From positions 88,114 to 152,113 of the forward strand of contig JBBHKE010001279.1 of assembly GCA_037447655.1 (NCBI GenBank): DNA of 64,000 nt. The letters run 5' to 3'. How positions within the stretch are numbered: position 1 is the first letter of the stretch; every line of letters starts with the position of its first letter. Positions 39,267 to 49,274 of the stretch are shown piece after piece. A model generated the notes under the pieces. The model was not told the DNA's origin, searched no databases, and saw only the letters and a list, made by a program, of their open reading frames with translations. Made by a program: the position numbers and the translations under genes. Source of the DNA: Zygnema cylindricum (taxonomy: Eukaryota > Streptophyta > Zygnematophyceae > Zygnematales > Zygnemataceae).

Positions 39267-39366
39267 GCGCGGTATTTGTTTCGCTATCGAAACAAATGCG
39301 CGGTATTTGTTTCGCTGTCAAAACAAATGCGCGGTATTTGTTTCGCTATCGAAACAAATGCGCGGT
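39267..39366. repeat. Three tandem 31-bp palindromic units in LTR
   Basis: Each unit reads GCGCGGTATTTGTTTCG, a 4-base loop, then CGAAACAAAT. Units start at 39267, 39298 and 39329. The partner LTR has two units (about 42358-42428) and other LTRs one or two, so copy number changes readily. Confidence 0.8.
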
Positions 39367-39539
39367 ATCCGTTCTGCCCCCATACCGTACTTCGTACTAA
39401 TTAAACTGTATCTATGTACGAAGTATCTATTAGCCGTTAAACGGATTAATCTACATATAACGATTTATATATTTGTCAAACCCTATATATCTTAATATCT
39501 GTTCTAGACATAACGGCTAGAGGTAACGGCTAATGCGGA

Positions 39540-39582
39540 TTGACGGACGGTAGGTACCAGGATCAATTCCTGGGTCCGTCAA
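39540..39582 (-). other. T-arm-like hairpin in Copia-B2 LTR
   Basis: TTGACGGAC (39540-39548), eight bases, CCAGG-ATCAATT-CCTGG (39557-39573), GTCCGTCAA (39574-39582). It is a perfect 9-bp outer helix and a perfect 5-bp, 7-loop inner hairpin, shaped like a tRNA acceptor stem plus T-arm without D and anticodon arms. The same perfect form is at 22002-22044. Confidence 0.65.
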
Positions 39583-39791
39583 CTTACTTTTGGTAAGTCT
39601 ACCTAATTTACCCTCGTCTTCTCTAGAGAGCCTAGGCAGCCATGGCTCTAGCTCCCTTTCCAGCCTTCAGTGACTACAACAAGTGTGGGGGCTTGGAAAG
39701 GGGAGTTAGAGGCAGACCGCCTCAGCTCTTTTTCTATCCTAATACAGACCTAGAAAATACTCAAATATCAACACTCCTCTTATTTTCTAGT

Positions 39792-40307
39792 CTATTTTTC
39801 TTTTAACTTCCACAAACAAGTAAACAAACACCCCCTCCTTTTTTTCCTTTTCTTTTTCCTTTTTCCTTTTCCTTTCATAAAACTTAAGTATTTAACACAG
39901 TGCATTAAATGAACTGAAATGATAATTGTATCACACATTTTATTTAACATCCCATTTTTCTTAAATCCGAGCAAAGATTTTATCCACCTCTTCCCTTTTC
40001 CATCCACACTAAATCCACTTTCCCTCTTGAAATTCAAACAACCAGCCCCATCCCCAACCTGCAACACATACCCGGATGATAACCCTTTTACAGGCACATC
40101 TTCACAAGAGACATCACACCAAGTAGTGATGTCAAATCCATCCACCTCCAAATATTCCCAAAAACCACTAGTCCCCACTAAGTTCCTCATAAGATCTACA
40201 TCTTCCGTAATCATATTTTTATCCATGATAATTACCCCATTTTCTGAACTTCCCTCACTGTCTCCCATGGAATTCTTTCCACTATCACTTTCTATTTTAA
40301 ATCCCAA
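39792..40307 (-). pseudogene. Copia-B2 Gag C-terminus fused to decayed RNase H
   Basis: Here one open frame runs from the Gag C-terminal IESDSGKNSMGD segment straight into LMRNLVGTSGFWEYL and ITTWCDVSCEDVPVKG. The whole protease-integrase-RT block has been removed, and Gag and RNase H remnant are joined. The end is basic (KGKGKRKKKRKK) followed by CLFTCLWKLKEK. Catalytic Glu and later Asp are missing. Confidence 0.75.
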
Positions 40308-40480
40308 TAAATATTTCTCTTCTCCCCTATCCTTTAAAACCCCCTCTAGAATTAATTCTCCCCTTTCCTCGGAATCCGTTGAAGTCTCCCTTTCCGACCA
40401 GTTTTCTGTTTACAAAATATCTATGAAACTATCCTCAATATTTTGAACTCCCTCAAGTATCTCCTCTCTCATTACTTCTC

Positions 40481-41646
40481 TTATACCTCCATAAGCACAC
40501 TGTTGCCTTCGTGCAATTTTTGTGTACTTTTCTCTCTTCCCCATTCTACCGATGTGAAGAAGCTCCAATTTTCTTCATCCTCTTTCTCCTCTTCCTCTTC
40601 GTCCTCCTCATCCACATTCCAACTTCTAAGTTTTTCCAAACAAGAGCATTCCTCCATATAATGACCCGGTTCCCTACAAAAGAAGCAAACCCATTTTTTC
40701 AAAGCTCTTGTGTCTCTTCCACTCCCTCTTTTTCCACCAAAGTTCCGATAAGGTTTACCTTTGTGTTTCTTCCTCTCATCACGCTTCCGCTCGTCACCAC
40801 CGTTCCTCTCATCACGCTTCCGCCAATCACCACCAACTATAAATGCATTCACCCTGTCACTTCCCCTACGAAGCTCCAAAGTGCTTTCCCTCACAAGAAT
40901 TATCCCCATGGTAAAGCTCCAAGTCCATGAGGAACCATCAAGTGCCTGCATACGACAAATGATGTTTTCGTACTCATCTGGGAGTTTCATAAGTAGTGTA
41001 TTAATCTTACTCTCCTCAGATTCTACATATCCCGCACTAGCTAGCTCAACATATAATGCAGCAATATCATTGCAAAACTCTATCATGCTACCGCCTTTAT
41101 AAACATAGGCCTTTATTTCTTGTTTTACTAATTGCTGCCTTTGAATAGTCTCACTCTTATAAATCTGACTTAGTGCTTCCCATATCTCTGAAGACTTGGT
41201 TAGACTTAAAAGAGTGATAGCTATTGACTTAGACACATATCTAAGTATGAGATGTTTTGCTATAGTGTTTTTGTATTCCCATATTTTTCTGTCATTTTCT
41301 TCAGTTTTAATCCCTACATGTGGTACCATAGCTGAAGCCTAGCTCCCCTCGCCATAGGTGTCTTTTTTTCCTTCTCCCCTATTTCCCCATCCACGGAAAG
41401 ATTCTTCCCTTCAGCTTCTGTTGCATCTGAGCTCCGGATGATATTCTGGGCAGCCTCAGATGAATCTCCATAGTAAGCTCCTCCAAAGCCAGGTGGCGGA
41501 CATCTCACTTGTCCCGAAACAATTCCCCATAAGTGCTTCTCGAAAAGCAATCCCGCCATTGTAAACTCCCAATAAGTGAAGTTTGTTCCATCGAACATAG
41601 GCACCCTAGATGGTGGGCCCAGAACCTGAAACTCTGAGACCTCCAT
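40481..41646 (-). pseudogene. Copia-B2 Gag, one frameshift
   Basis: It starts at the LTR-borne ATG (41646) with MEVSEFQVLGPPSRVP. A 2-base loss near 41330, compared with B1, shifts the frame. The main body (40481-41329) is open: capsid-like YVSKSIAITLLSLTKSSEIW, two copies of the charged 11-residue repeat, and knuckle CFFCREPGHYMEEC. The two B elements carry different lesions. Confidence 0.85.
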
Positions 41647-42707
41647 TGGCCCTCAGAGTATGCAGATCCAAAAGAAGCTAATCTAAATAGTGCCGACTCC
41701 AAGTTAATATAAACCCAAGTGACTGACCCCTTGACAGTCAGAACCCCAATATAGATTCACCCCTGTGAAATAACACTTTCTGTGTGCTCAGTTCCACCAC
41801 AGAATGCAAAGTTAGAATATGAGATTTGGACACATTCACCCACTTTGACTTTCCCTTAGAAATGCAGCCACCCTAGCAGATAAAAACTCTTACCGACTAC
41901 ACCCTTGTGTAGCCTGAACTCCCCTGAGTCTGCAGCAAAAAGAATCACTGAAAATGGTCAAGTAAATTGATAGTTATGGCTGGCCAAAGTTTGCCATTTA
42001 TACAGGGTGCTTTCTGGGAGAGGCAACTGCCTACTCAAAATTTTCTAAGTCCTATACCCTCTCTAAAACTCTATCTACTGAAGTACGGCACCAATCAAAT
42101 TACTGTGTTGTATAGAAAAGTACAGGTGCCGGTGTACTTTATGTACGGTCATTCTACGACATGGCCAAAATGTCAACACGTGTCAAATCGGGATTAGTTT
42201 CTGTAATCTTCAGAATTCCCGTAGTCCAATGTTATCACGCCACGTGTTATCTGACGTGGCAAAAACCGTTAAACGCCAAAAATGCCTTTTCCGTGATCGC
42301 GGCGCCTATCGTGGCTGTCCGATCAAAACCGGCTATAATCCTAGCCGCTGAAATTCGACGCGCGGTATTTGTTTCGCTATCGAAACAAATGCGCGGTATT
42401 TGTTTCGATATCGAAACAAATGCGCGGTATCCGTTCTGTCCCCATACCGTACTTCGTACTAAATTAAACTGTATCTATGTACTAAGTATCTATTAGCCGT
42501 TAAACGGATTAATCTACATATAACGATTTATATATCTATCAAACCCTCTATATCGTAATATCTGTTCTAGACATAACGGCTAGAGCTAACGGCTAATGCG
42601 GATTTGACGGACGGTAGGTACCAGGATCAATTCCTGGGTCCGGCAAGTAACTTTTGGTAAGTCTACCTAATTTACCCCCTGTCTTCTATAGAGAGCCTAG
42701 GCAGCCA
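41627..42707 (-). repeat. Copia-B2 5' LTR, first part
   Basis: This is the inner part of the 5' LTR, interrupted by Copia-D1 at the AGCCA site. The primer site beside it reads GGTTCTGGGCCCA on the minus strand, one base off the B1 and D copies. Confidence 0.85.
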
Positions 42708-43750
42708 TGTAGAAACTAATGGTTTTATTAATATTTTCTAGGTATGAAAAGAAATATAGAAGTCGAGGCAGTCTATCTCTAACTTCTCTCTCCAACTCTC
42801 AAACTTGTCGAAGTCACTGATAAGTTGGAGAGGAAGCTAGAGCCATGGCTACCTTGGCTATCCTGAGGTTTACGGGAATTTAATATTAGGGTTTATTTAT
42901 TTAATTAAAAGTTTTACGCAGCAGGATTTGATCCCTGTACCTACCGGCCGGCAGATAGGAAATAGCCGGTAGCCTTAGCCGTTAGGTCTAGAAGTAGTGT
43001 TACGTACTATATAGTTTGATAATTAATTATATGTCTATTCGTACGATAATTCATTTAACTATAACACATTACGGGATACATAGATCAGTAAGATATAGAG
43101 TACGGATTACGGTATGGACTCAAAATCAATACCGCGCATTTGTTTCGTAAGTGAAACAAATATCGCGCATGTATTTATTACGGCTATGATTAAATCCGAA
43201 TTTTATCGGAGGCCGGGATTAGCGCCGAGATCGCGGAGGAAGATTTCGGCTGTTTGTGGCCATCGCCACATCGGATGACGCGTGGCGAAATTCCGTTGGA
43301 TCGAGGAATCTCCGGAGATTATGGTACCGAATCCGGATATGACATGTGTCGACATTTAGGCCATGTCGTACAGTATTCGTACAGAAAGTACACCAGCAGC
43401 TGTACATTTGTGTACGGAAATGTAATATGATTGGCTCCGTTCATCAGTAGATAGAGTCTATGAGAGAGATAGGACTTAGAAAAATTAGAAGATAGGACCC
43501 TCTCTCCCAAAGAGCTTCTGTTTAAAAGGTCAACTTTGACCCTCCATAACTTACTGCTCAGAGGAGCAAATTCAGAGATTCTTTTTGCTATCGACTCGAG
43601 GAGTCTTGCCTTCACAGGGGTGCAGGTGGTCAAAGTTTTTGTCTGCCAGGGTGGAAGTTATTTTTGCTGAAACACAAAGGGGTCAGGATTATCCTAGAGG
43701 CTTCTTGGAAGCTATCTACTCTGAGGACTTATGGAGGTATCAGAGTTTCA
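42708..43750 (+). repeat. Copia-D1 5' LTR
   Basis: 1043 bp, TGTAGAAACTAATGG to TCAGAGTTTCA. TATA-like CTGTTTAAAAGG lies at 43518-43529; the 3' LTR has the better form TATAAAAG. The gag ATG is at 43731. Confidence 0.9.
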
Positions 43751-44700
43751 GGTTATGGGCCCACCCTCTAGGGTACCAATCTTTAATGGAACTGGATTCA
43801 TATACTGGGAAAGTATGATGGTAGGAGCTCTATGCGAAAAAAAATATTTGGGGGATAGTGAGTGGACGGTTGGGGCGTCGATCAAGTCTTGGAATTCCTC
43901 CAGGGTTTGGAGGAAGGAGATTCACCATAAAAGAGGATCCACCTTCAACGGAGGAAACAAAAGAAGGAGAGGTGGTGGACAAAGGAAAGGAGAAGGAGGC
44001 GACCACACCAATAGCAACTGGTTCGGCATTCATGTCACCTATTTCGAGGAACAAGGAGAATGATACTGAAACTTGGGACTTCAACAATATGGCGGCAAAG
44101 CGCTTTATCCTAGACCATCTCACTCAAGGACTTGCATATCCTCATTTGCAGGTAGAAAGGGCATCCGATCTTTGGATGGCTTTCATGAGATGTACCGAAG
44201 TGGTACGATTCAGCAACAACAGTTGGCTGATCAGAAAGTTAAGGAGTATGTATACAAAGGGGGAAATATGTTGGATTTTTGCAATGAGCTTGCTACACTC
44301 TTCATGGAGCTACAGAGTGCGGGAAAAGATTTTATTGAAAAAGAAAAGGTTAACTGTTTACTGATGAAGTTACCTGATGAGTTCGTGAACATAGTTTACC
44401 GTGTGCAGGACTTGCCTGACTCAAGGTGGATATGGAACTCAGTGGTAGGGATGATTCTCGTTTGGGAGAATACGATTGAGATCCAAAGGGGAAGAAAGAG
44501 TGGCCAAACCTTCGCAACTGCGACCGATTGGAGGAACAAGGATTCTCAGAAACCGGGTGGAAACTATAGGGGGAGCGAGCAGAAAAATCAAGGGCTCCTA
44601 AAGGTTTATGTCATTTTTGTAAGAAACCTGGGCATTATATGGCAGAGTGCAGTAAGCTAAGCTAGCTTCGGTTAAAGGAGGGGAAGACCGGTGGTACCCC
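43731..44700 (+). pseudogene. Copia-D1 Gag, frameshifted
   Basis: MEVSEFQVMGPPSRVP begins in the LTR. The body continues in other phases: TETWDFNNMAAKRFI (from 43858), then from 44073 EYVYKGGNMLDFCNELATL and NCLLMKLPDEFVNIVYR. The zinc knuckle CHFCKKPGHYMAEC near 44610-44655 lies in a third phase, next to a stop. At least three frameshifts have occurred. Confidence 0.85.
43751..43763 (+). other. Copia-D1 half-tRNA primer-binding site
   Basis: GGTTATGGGCCCA follows the LTR with no gap and matches the anticodon-loop region of initiator tRNA-Met. Its first G completes the Gln codon begun by the LTR's terminal CA. The rest encodes Val-Met-Gly-Pro. Confidence 0.75.
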
Positions 44701-44785
44701 AAGAGGAAAGAAAAAGGCCCTTGTAACACAGGTACATGAGGCGGATTCCGAGGACGAGGACGATGAGCTCCTTTTAGATGAGGAA

Positions 44786-45925
44786 TTGGAGGCGAAAAAA
44801 GAGGTCAAAATTCCACGAAGGCAGAAATGTGCTTACGGTGGATTGATAAGTGAAGAAGGCTGGATTGTAGATTCAGGTGCCTCCATGCACATGTGTAAGG
44901 ATAGGCACTTGTTCACTAAGATAAGAAATATTCCCACCGTAGAGATAGTGTACGGGGATGGGAGGAAAGTCACCACTTCTCTTGTAGGATCGGTAGATCT
45001 GAAAGTGTTAGTAGAAGGAAAGACATCAATAGTAACATTCGCCGATGTATTGTTTATTCCGGAGCTGAACAAAAACCTCATCTCTACATCTGTATTAGTG
45101 ATAAGGATTTTATTTACTAGCACTAAGGAAGGAGTCTTTACTGCTAGTTTTGAGGAGGAAGTCTATTTCATTGTTGAGAAAGGTAGCCATGGGATGTTAA
45201 GGCTGATATTAAGTAATGAAATGAAGAAACTTTATTATGCTGGTGTTCATGATATTATAATGTGGCATACGAGGCTTGGGCATGTAAATCTAGATAAGTT
45301 AAGGGAGATGAAAAAGATGGGAGTGGTGGAAGGGATTCAGTTCAGTGAGAGTGATAATATAAGTGATTATAGTTAGTGTGCTCAAGGTAAAGCACACAGA
45401 TTACTCTTTACTAAAACAACCACCTATAAGGGAGAAAAAATTCTAGATCTAGTACACACAGATATTTTGGGACCGGCTAAAGTGCCCTCACCGCGAGGGA
45501 AGAGATTTATGATGACTATCACTGATGATAGGTCTCGGTATTCCCGGGTGTATTTTTTGAAAAACAAGTCCGAAGCTCAGGATTGTTTTAGACAATATAA
45601 AACATGGAGCAAAAAACTCCATGAAACTCCAATCAAGAGAATAACGAGTGAGAATGGTGGAGAGTATACTTCTAACCAGTTTGAGGATTTTCTGAGGGAA
45701 GATGGGGTCCAACACCAAAAGACAGTTCCAGAAAACCCAGAACAGAATGGGGTAGCTGAAAGGTTAAATAGAACACTAAGTGATAGTGCTAGAAGTATGT
45801 TGTCAGATAAGAAGATAGGAAAAAGGTTTTGGGCAGAAGCAATGAACTGTGCTAATTACCTCAAAAATAGAGTTCTTACTTCAGCTATAAAAGATCAAAC
45901 ACCTTATGAGAGATGGTCAGGCTAG
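44786..45925 (+). pseudogene. Copia-D1 protease and integrase
   Basis: Protease: WIVDSGASMHMCKDRHLF with the catalytic DSGA. Integrase: zinc region MWHTRLGHVNLDKL, a TAG stop at 45374-45376 where Copia-D2 has Gly (SGCAQGK), then a core with LVHTDILGPAKVPSP, TSENGGEYTS and PEQNGVAERLNRTL. The second core residue is Glu where Copia-D2 keeps Asp (RSDNGGEY). It ends with YLKNRVLTSAIKDQTPYERW. Confidence 0.9.
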
Positions 45926-46042
45926 AAACCAGACATATCTCACTTAAAGGTTTTCTGCAGTCTAGTATTTTGTCTAGATAAAGATCCATCTGATTGGAAG
46001 CTAGATCGTAAAGGAAAACCGGAAAACTTATTAGGAAATAAT

Positions 46043-46462
46043 ATGGATGTTAAAGGATATAGAGTTTATGATCTAAAAAGGGAAGATATAATCTTAGTAA
46101 AGCATTTAGTAGTTATGGATGAAGGAAAGTCTGTGGATCCTTTCAAATATACAAAGTCAGTAAAAATCAGATTTGAGTCAGAAAATTTCGATGACTTTGA
46201 GCTTCCTAACTATCCACGTTTTATAGAAGATGATATTTTTGCAAGTACAAATCAGACCGAAAAGGACTCGGCTGTGGAAACTCCAGTGACAACTGTACCC
46301 GAAGCGGAAGACGTGGTGGAAATTGATTCGGAATCAAGGGATAGGATAGAAGCCGAGATTGTTCGAAAGAATCCACGAGAACCATCTATTCCGGCCTCAG
46401 ATTTTGAGGGGGGGAGGAGAAGTGCAAAAGATTGTAAGAAAAATAGGTTAATAACAAGGTAA
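46043..46462 (+). pseudogene. Copia-D1 integrase-RT linker
   Basis: It begins GYRVYDLKREDIILVKHLVV, a block found after integrase in copia polyproteins. An acidic, Ser/Thr-rich linker follows. The frame is lost near 46435 relative to Copia-D2, which reads on toward RT. Confidence 0.7.
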
Positions 46463-46506
46463 CTAAACTATCTCATCAAGATGAACCTCAAACTTATGGA
46501 GAGGCG

Positions 46507-47264
46507 ATGACTTGTCCAGAAAGAAACTGGTGGAAGATAGCCATCAATGAGGAGATGGCCTCTATTATGGCAGCCGATACTTGGGAGCTGGTGGATTGTC
46601 CACCTAACCGAAAACCAATCGGTTGTAAGTGGGTTTTCAAATTAAAACTGAACCCAGATAACACAATCGAGCTCTACAAGGCCCGATTAGTGGCAAAGGG
46701 ATTTACACAAAAAGAGGGAATTGACTACGAGGAAACCTTTGCCCCGGTCGTCAGATTTCCCTCCGTCCGCATACTTCTCAGCCTGGCAGCAGCGGAAGAC
46801 ATGGAAGTGCACCAGATGGACATCAAGACAGCCTTTTCGCATGGAGAATTGGAAGAGGAGATATTCATGCGACAACCCGAAGGGTTTGTGGAGAAGGAGA
46901 GGAGAGTAAGGTATGCCGGCTGATTAAATCTTTGTATAGTTTGAAACAGGCGCCTCGACAATGGAATAAGAAGCTTGAGGAGTTTCTTACAGGTCTGGGA
47001 TATATTCGGATCAGCTCAGATCACACAATCTATGTTTTTGAAGATGAGGAAGGTTTGATATTTATTGCAATTTATGTTGATGATTTGCTTGTATTAAGTA
47101 AATCAATGGAAAAAATTAACAAACTGGAAACCTATCTTAAGGGGAGATTTGAAATGAAGGATATGGGAGAAGCAAGATATATTTTGGGAATTCAAGTAGA
47201 GAGAGACGGAAAAATGAAAATTATAAAACTGACTCAAAAGGAAGCAATAGGGAACATGTTTTAA
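46507..47264 (+). pseudogene. Copia-D1 reverse transcriptase
   Basis: WKIAINEEMASIMAADTWEL, GCKWVFKLKLNPD, AKGFTQKEGIDYEETFAPV and QMDIKTAFSHGELEEEI are followed by a frameshift near 46905-46925. Then YSLKQAPRQWNKKL and the intact active site IYVDDLLVLS appear, ending at a stop at 47262. Only one frameshift and one stop separate it from a complete RT frame. Confidence 0.9.
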
Positions 47265-47274
47265 AAATTTTCAA

Positions 47275-48069
47275 ATGGATAAAGCTAATAGTTGTATAAC
47301 TCCAATGGAGTTGAAGAAGGGAAGTGAGGGGAGTGAGGAAGAAGGAGTCATAGTCTTAGACGAGGAATTATCTCCTGATGAACAGAAGTTCATGGAGACT
47401 ATTCCTTACAGGCAAGTAGTGGGAAGTCTAATCTATTTTATGAATTGTACCCGGCCGGATTTAGCTGCAGCTGTAGGAGTGCTGAGTAGAAGTCTAAATG
47501 CTCCCACTAAGAAGGATTGGGAGGCAGCTAAGAGAGTCCTTAGATATTTGGTAGGAACTAGAGATCTATGGTTGCATTTGGGTGGGGAGAATACTGACAT
47601 CACTACTTGGAGTGATGCCAGTTATGGTGATGCTCCGATGAGGAGATGTACTTCTGCATATGTATTATATGTGGGTGATGGGGCTTGCTGTTGGAGTAGA
47701 AAACAGCAAAAGATTATTGCTCAGTCCACCATGGAGGCTGAGTATATGGCCTCTTGCTCTGCTGTAAAAGAATTGATGTGGTTCAAGTCTTTGCTTGGTG
47801 AGCTTGGTCACCTTAAGAGTGGTGTGCAGAAAATATTTTGTGATAATCAGGCAGCAATCGCTATTTCTGCCAATCCTAAACACCATTTTAAAGCCAAACA
47901 CATGGACATCAGACTCAGCTTTGTTAGAGAGAAAGTAGAAAACAAAATAATCAGTTTAGAGTACAGACCAGATAGTGAGATGGTAGCAGATATGATGACC
48001 AAACCTGTGCCTTCCCCTAAGCTAATTTTTTGCAGGGAGAAGTGTGGTCTGAAATTAAAGATTGACTAG
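47275..48069 (+). CDS. Copia-D1 RNase H domain, open
   Basis: This is an open frame of 264 residues. VVGSLIYFMNCTRPDLAAAV, VLRYLVGTRDLWLHL and the catalytic blocks TTWSDASYGDAP, MEAEYMASCSAVKELMW and FCDNQAAIAI are all present, so this domain looks chemically intact. It ends KCGLKLKID at a TAG that overlaps the polypurine tract (TAGAAAATAAGGGGAG). It is normally part of the Pol polyprotein and not a separate gene. Confidence 0.85.
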   Translation: MDKANSCITPMELKKGSEGSEEEGVIVLDEELSPDEQKFMETIPYRQVVGSLIYFMNCTRPDLAAAVGVLSRSLNAPTKKDWEAAKRVLRYLVGTRDLWLHLGGENTDITTWSDASYGDAPMRRCTSAYVLYVGDGACCWSRKQQKIIAQSTMEAEYMASCSAVKELMWFKSLLGELGHLKSGVQKIFCDNQAAIAISANPKHHFKAKHMDIRLSFVREKVENKIISLEYRPDSEMVADMMTKPVPSPKLIFCREKCGLKLKID

Positions 48070-48082
48070 AAAATAAGGGGAG

Positions 48083-49132
48083 TGTAGAAACAAATGGTTT
48101 TATTAATATTTTCTAGGTATGAAAAGAAATATAGAAGTCGAGGCAGTCTATCTCTAACTTCTCTCTCCAACTCTCAAACTTGTCGCAGTCACTGATAAGT
48201 TGGAGGGGAAGCTAGAGCCATGGCTACCTTGGCTATCCTGAGGTTTACAGGAATTTAATATTAGGGTTTATTTATTTAATTAAAAGTTTTGCGCCGGCGG
48301 CAGGATTTTATCCCTGTACCTACCGGCCGGCAGATAGGAAATAGCTGGTAGCCTTAGCCGTTAGGTCTAGAAGTAGTGTTACGTACTATATAGTTTGATA
48401 ATTAATTATATGACTATTCGTACGATAATTCATTTAACTATAACACATTACGGGATACATAGATCCAGTAAGATATAGAGTACGGATTACGGTATGGACT
48501 CAAAATAAATACCGCGCATTTGTTACGTAAGTGAAACAAATATCGCGCATGTATTTATTACGGCTATGATTAAATCCAAATTTAATCGGACGGCCGGGAT
48601 TAGCGCCGAGATCGCGGAGGAAGATTTCGGCGGTTTGTGGCTATCGCCACATCGGATGACGCGTGGCGAAATTCCGTTGGATCGAGGAATCTCCGGAAAT
48701 TATGGTACCGAATCCGGATATGACATGTGTCAACATTTAGGCCATGTCGTACACTGTCCGTACGTAAAGTACATCGGCAGCTGTACTTTTGCATACGAAA
48801 CTCAATTCTGATTGGTTCCGTACATCAGTAGATAGAGTCTGTGAGAGAGATAGGACTTAGAAAAATTTAGAAGATAGGACCCTCTCTCCCAGAGAGCTTC
48901 TGTATAAAAGGTCAACTTTGACCCTCCATAACTTACTGCTCGAGGAGCAAATTCAGAGATTCTTTTTGCTATCGACTCAGGGGAGTCTTGCCTTCACAGG
49001 GGTGCAGGTGGTCAGGGTTTTTGTCTGCCAGGGTGGCAGTTATTTTTGTTGGAACACAAAGGGGTCAGGATTATCCTAGAGGCTTCTTGGAAGTTGTCTA
49101 CTCTGAGGACTTATGGAGGTCTCAGAGTTTCA
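48083..49132 (+). repeat. Copia-D1 3' LTR
   Basis: 1050 bp, highly similar to 42708-43750. It contains TATAAAAG at 48903-48910, hairpin arms GCCGGC/GCCGGC at 48293-48331, and an ATG at 49113 twenty bases before its end. Confidence 0.9.
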
Positions 49133-49137
49133 AGCCA

Positions 49138-49269
49138 TGAAATCTAGCTCCCTATCCAGCCTTCAGTGACTACAACAAGTGTGGGGGCTTGGAAAGGGGA
49201 GTTAGAGGCAGACCGCCTCAGCTCATTTTCTATCCTAATACAGACCTAGAAAATACTCAAATATCAACA
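49138..49269 (-). repeat. Copia-B2 5' LTR, second part
   Basis: This is the remainder of the LTR interrupted by Copia-D1. It runs from 'tgaaatctagctccc' to 'aaatatcaaca' and matches the outer end of the other Copia-B2 LTR (39648-39773). Confidence 0.85.
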
Positions 49270-49274
49270 AACAG

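Larger units (their letters stand above)
38534..39773 (-). repeat. Copia-B2 3' LTR
   Basis: It is 1240 bp and starts (minus) TGTTGATATTTGAG. It carries three 31-bp palindromic units at 39267-39366 where the other LTR has two, and a strong hairpin at 39540-39582. The polypurine tract beside it is AAAATAAGAGGAG. Confidence 0.85.
42708..49132 (+). mobile_element. Copia-D1, full-length Ty1/copia element
   Basis: The 6425-bp element has LTRs at 42708-43750 and 48083-49132. A perfect AGCCA duplication (42703-42707 and 49133-49137) lies inside the Copia-B2 LTR. Order is gag, protease, integrase, RT, RNase H, the Ty1/copia order. It is the youngest insertion in the stack and the most complete, though frameshifts and stops in gag, integrase and RT make it inactive as it stands. 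Confidence 0.95.
38534..49269 (-). mobile_element. Copia-B2, gag-only copia element split by Copia-D1
   Basis: The minus-orientation element has LTR 38534-39773, an interior at 39774-41626, and a second LTR at 41627-42707 continued at 49138-49269. Flanks AACAG (38529-38533) and AACAG (49270-49274) form a perfect target-site duplication inside Copia-D2 gag. Copia-D1 sits in its 5' LTR. As in B1, only Gag and an RNase H remnant are encoded. Confidence 0.9.

Noticed and set aside
39267-39366. CRISPR-like regularly spaced palindromic repeats
   Set aside because: The units are directly adjacent with no variable spacers and lie inside a retrotransposon LTR.
39540-39582. A true tRNA gene
   Set aside because: It has acceptor-like and T-arm-like helices but no D arm, no anticodon arm and no room for them.
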